Origin: Lineus longissimus
Taxonomy: Eukaryota > Nemertea > Pilidiophora > Heteronemertea > Lineidae
Reading direction: 5' to 3'
NCBI RefSeq assembly: GCF_910592395.1
Contig: NC_088310.1
Coordinates: forward strand, 19,971,501-20,035,500
DNA length: 64,000 nucleotides
In this document: piece by piece, positions 61,301 to 64,000 of the stretch
Layout: every line of letters starts with the position of its first letter
Numbering within the stretch: the stretch's first letter is position 1
Made by a program: the position numbers and the translations under genes
The notes under the pieces: model-generated
Database searches by the model: none
Told to the model about the DNA's origin: nothing
What the model saw: the letters and a program-made list of their open reading frames with translations, nothing else

Positions 61301-63970
61301 AATTCAAATATCCTGATGGTGTGTAATATTTCCTCTTTCAGTTGTGTCTCCAAGTCTTCCAGTTGCTACCAAAGACTATAGGACATTATGTTTGGGATGA
61401 ATTGGCGAGGGACAGGTGTACAGCAGACATTGAAAGGATATTGCAGGCATTTGTATATCTGCTTGTGAATAAGGTAATTCATTACTCCACACAAAGATGT
61501 CACAGCTTTTATTCCTTTAGAACCGCTTTGTTGTTTCAATGATAGAGTTCAAGGTTTGTAGACATTCCTTACAACCCTTTAAAGGTGAGGTAGCCAAAGT
61601 ATTGTGAACAAATAAAATTCTATTCAACAAATCATGTTCTTCACATGCTGCTCTTGACTGGACTGTATCAATGTTGCATGCTGTTTTTATGTTTCGTCTT
61701 TTCTATTCCAGGATTCCCCACGCGATCTAAAACTCCTAATAGGAATGAGCATATCATTACTCATAACAATGTCGCCAAACGGTGGAGAATCTGCTGAAGT
61801 ATTTTTCAAGATCCTGAAAAATATTGGTGTGAATGAGAAAGTATCACTTGGGAATCTGACAATAGGCCTTCAAGCATCTACTACTGTTGACGAAAAGAAT
61901 GCTGATATTGATGTGGAGTTTGCATCCATTTCTCTTATAAATGGCTTACTTCTCTCTTCAATGAACAAAGTTGTGTTGCTGCACCCGTTGCCAGGGTTAC
62001 CAGGCGTGTCATTCCTGTCTCATGTCTTCCCGTCAGTGTGCCAGCTCGCAAGGTCAAGGTATCTTTATAATGGGTTCCAGCTTCTTCTTCTTTGGTACCA
62101 AACATTCATCAAGTATGGATTTTGCTCTGAAGGTCAAGATCAAGTTCAGTGTTCTTCAACTCAAAATCCAGGTGAAGGTCAGGATGGAATATCTCATGGT
62201 CCGAGTGAGAACTGCTCAGGTCAAGGTCAGAGTAGATCTAGTCTAGTAATTGATGATCAGAATGCTTGTTCTGAAATCAGGAAGAGTACAAAGGATAGTT
62301 TATTTTCGGAACATAGTGCCCTTACAACAGAAACATTACAGCTTATCTGGACAAACTGGGACAACCCTGTGAAGGGTGTACCAGAGTTTGTCGCTAAGAT
62401 ATTTGCCTGTCTTCTGAAGTGTAGCAAGATAGAATTGAAGAGGAGTGGATGTAAAAGTGATGGGCTGCTGGTGCTGGTGAAAGAAAAGATCATGAAGACA
62501 CCTTGGAATCTAAGAGGAAAACATCGACTTCTGACTTCATTATTGGAATGTGTTGATTCTCAAAAGTTGTTGGCTGAGTACCCAGAGATACCGTCAGAAC
62601 TTTCCCGATGTCTCTCAACCAGTTTTTTGGCTTCCATATCCTCGGACGTCTACAGATCTTTCATGGAACGCCTAAAGAAAGAGATTGGTGGAAAAGAAGA
62701 GAAGAGGATAATTTGGTGTAGCACCTGGATGCAGGATATGATCACAGCCCTGACCAGTAACTGTCAGTAAGTAGTTCAGTTAGATGTTCATTTAACATAC
62801 AACCATACTTGAACCTTCAATATTCATCACTGTTATGTCTAACACATGTTGCACCTTTCAGGATTCAAAGGTACAACGCCTCACATTTCTGGGTGCCACA
62901 TACTCTGAAGGTCGTACCAGAGATTCTGCCGTCCCTCCAAGCATGTCTCCATGATCACCTCAATGACCCCTTGAAGGCAAAGCAGAGGCCAAGCTACCTG
63001 TTTGCCTGGGTGGCAGTCATGAAAACTGCTAGGAATCAAAACCTTCTGCCCAGTCTTGAAGAGGAGCCGCTTCGGGAAGTTCTTTACCACTGTGATGATG
63101 AATTGAGGTCTGATGCCTTCATGCTGCTATGCTACTCGCCAAAGAAATCAGGTAAGCAGACGCTAGTGTTTGAATGATCTGAATTGTAATCAGGAAATAT
63201 CTGAGATTTATCAAATTATGTTACATTACTGCTTCAGGTTCTTGATGCATTTGGAAAATTAGCTCAACATCTACTGGAAAGTAAGTCCCAGTTCGTTGGT
63301 GTGAAATCTGTATTGCCATGATGAAGTCAGCAAGATGTTTCAGATGTGATTTGAATTGGTAAAGAAAAATCAATGGACTTTTTCTTTACTGATCTCTGAC
63401 CTTTTCTTTCAGAACCCCTGTCATCATTAGAGACTAGACTGCTGTATGAATGTCTTCCGCTGAACCTCAACATCGACCATGCTCCATTCCGACAAAGACT
63501 CCTGTTTGGGGTAAAGTCTGTCCTAATCAGATTACGAGAGAGTTCGCTCGCAATGCTCAGAGATCTTGATAAGAAGAAGAAGAGGAATTTGAAAGATGAC
63601 TCTTTGCTTGAAAATTTGAATCAGAACATTGGTAAGTGATGGGATTGACATTTTAGGGGTTGGCACACCAGTGTTCACGATGAGCCATTTGTGATACGTC
63701 ACCTGTATTTGCTGCCCATGCATCAATTCTGTAATAAGCCCATGCCAATGAATTTGAATTTGAAAGCAGGGGTTTGATGATGTAGAGTACTGTGACTATT
63801 TATATCTTTTTATCTTTTAGATTTCATGGACTGGTTATGGAAGCTGTCTATCAAGTCAATATTTCCTGGTGCGTCATATCAGCGGCTGGTGACGGTTCTC
63901 GATATCATAGATGTCATCTTCACCACTCTCACGTACAGCAAGCAGTCAGCTAGGAAGGCCTTTACGCCAG
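52279..63970 (+). CDS. Second THADA-family protein, N-terminal part (gene continues past right edge)
   Basis: Nine exons join in frame: 52279-52433, 52740-52917, 53243-53354, 60963-61123, 61342-61473, 61712-62766, 62862-63151, 63413-63631, 63821-63970; about 817 residues, continuing off the window. The THADA/Trm732 fold is shown by LQLIWTNWDNPVKGVPEFVA, TPWNLRGKHRLLTSLLECVD, FRQRLLFGVKSVLIRLRESS and DWLWKLSIKSIFPGASYQR. These blocks align with the human protein's WTHWEDP-type, KGKY-type and LFPG-type blocks. It is clearly diverged from the THADA gene at the left edge, which is nearer the vertebrate protein. A role in tRNA position-32 methylation is inferred from family only. The N-terminus is four tandem NEKEPPE repeats, each starting with Met. 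Intron 3 (53355-60962) carries the 62-bp satellite. The start codon is the first of four in-frame repeat ATGs and is therefore uncertain. Confidence 0.85.
53394..60645 (+). repeat. 62-bp satellite array in intron 3 of the THADA-like gene
   Basis: More than 100 tandem units of 62 bp, core AATTCTTCCTCAAAAGCAAA, cover about 7.25 kb including the gap. The central part (about 53.7-58.5 kb) is strongly homogenised (GGCACTCGGTTCTTCC, TATGAAGGAAAGAAATCATG). The outer parts are more diverse and carry GTCGTTTCTTCC and TATAAATGAAAG or TATCAATGAAAG variants. Because 62 is not a multiple of three, apparent 61-codon frames appear every three units; they are artefacts of the period. Single-base deletions and variant units shared between distant blocks show higher-order duplication. 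Confidence 0.97.
58491..58990. other. Assembly gap of 500 Ns inside the satellite
   Basis: Exactly 500 Ns, the usual placeholder for a gap of unknown size, interrupt the array at the switch from the homogenised core to the diverse right flank. True array length is therefore unknown. Confidence 0.98.
60775..60830. mobile_element. Fragment of the pogo-like miniature element
   Basis: AAGAACCTCTCTAATGAGGA and AAATAGAGAGAGTC resemble the left part of the elements at 26281 and 39670. It lies between the satellite and exon 4 of the THADA-like gene. Confidence 0.35.
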
Positions 63971-64000
63971 GTATGAAGATTTCAAAGAAATTTAAGATTG

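Overview
This is an intron-rich, AT-rich piece of an animal nuclear genome. Every recognisable gene is a metazoan single-copy or housekeeping type split into many short exons with GT-AG (twice GC-AG) junctions, and the space between is filled with foldback elements, TA-flanked miniature elements and satellites. The intron-rich structure, the lack of vertebrate-type SINE/LINE content and the NB-ARC-TPR genes suggest a marine invertebrate (lophotrochozoan, cephalochordate or ambulacrarian). I cannot place it more precisely from sequence alone.

Layout, left to right. 0.2-5.0 kb (-): the N-terminal 13 exons of THADA, running off the left edge. 5.8-7.0 kb (-): MRPS12, mitochondrial ribosomal protein uS12m, with duplicated presequence exons. 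7.8-12.1 kb (+): WDR74, a ribosome-biogenesis WD40 protein, in 11 exons. 12.25-14.47 kb: a repeat element built of ~302-bp units. 14.5-18.6 kb: gene-poor. 18.6-25.4 kb and 28.9-35.3 kb (-): two head-to-tail NB-ARC-TPR (STAND-type NTPase) genes with the same nine-exon structure. 36.96-39.4 kb (+): SLIRP, a mitochondrial RNA-binding RRM protein with a perfect NRF1-type site in its promoter. 41.8-45.9 kb (-): KPTN (kaptin, KICSTOR subunit), which carries a one-base frameshift as given. 46.2-48.7 kb (+): PNO1, a KH-domain 40S assembly factor, head-to-head with KPTN. 49.4-52.3 kb: nested inverted repeats. 52.3-64.0 kb (+): a second THADA-family gene running off the right edge; its third intron holds a ~7.2-kb array of 62-bp satellite units interrupted by a 500-N gap.

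The functional flavour is translation and growth: tRNA modification (two THADA-family genes), mitochondrial translation and mRNA stability (MRPS12, SLIRP), ribosome assembly (WDR74, PNO1) and amino-acid sensing upstream of mTORC1 (KPTN). The pair of NB-ARC-TPR genes is the accessory part. One copy keeps intact nucleotide-binding motifs and the other has lost the Walker B aspartate, the GLPL leucine and the MHD-like motif while keeping its P-loop.

Most notable observations: the asymmetric NB-ARC-TPR pair; two diverged THADA paralogues transcribed away from each other; tandemly duplicated, phase-compatible presequence exons in MRPS12; the KPTN frameshift; a satellite with a homogenised core, decayed edges and a 2,975-bp higher-order duplication; and a nested foldback whose right arm ends next to the THADA-like start codon. 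Exon boundaries were assigned by hand from splice signals, reading-frame continuity and remembered protein families; nothing was run through a database.
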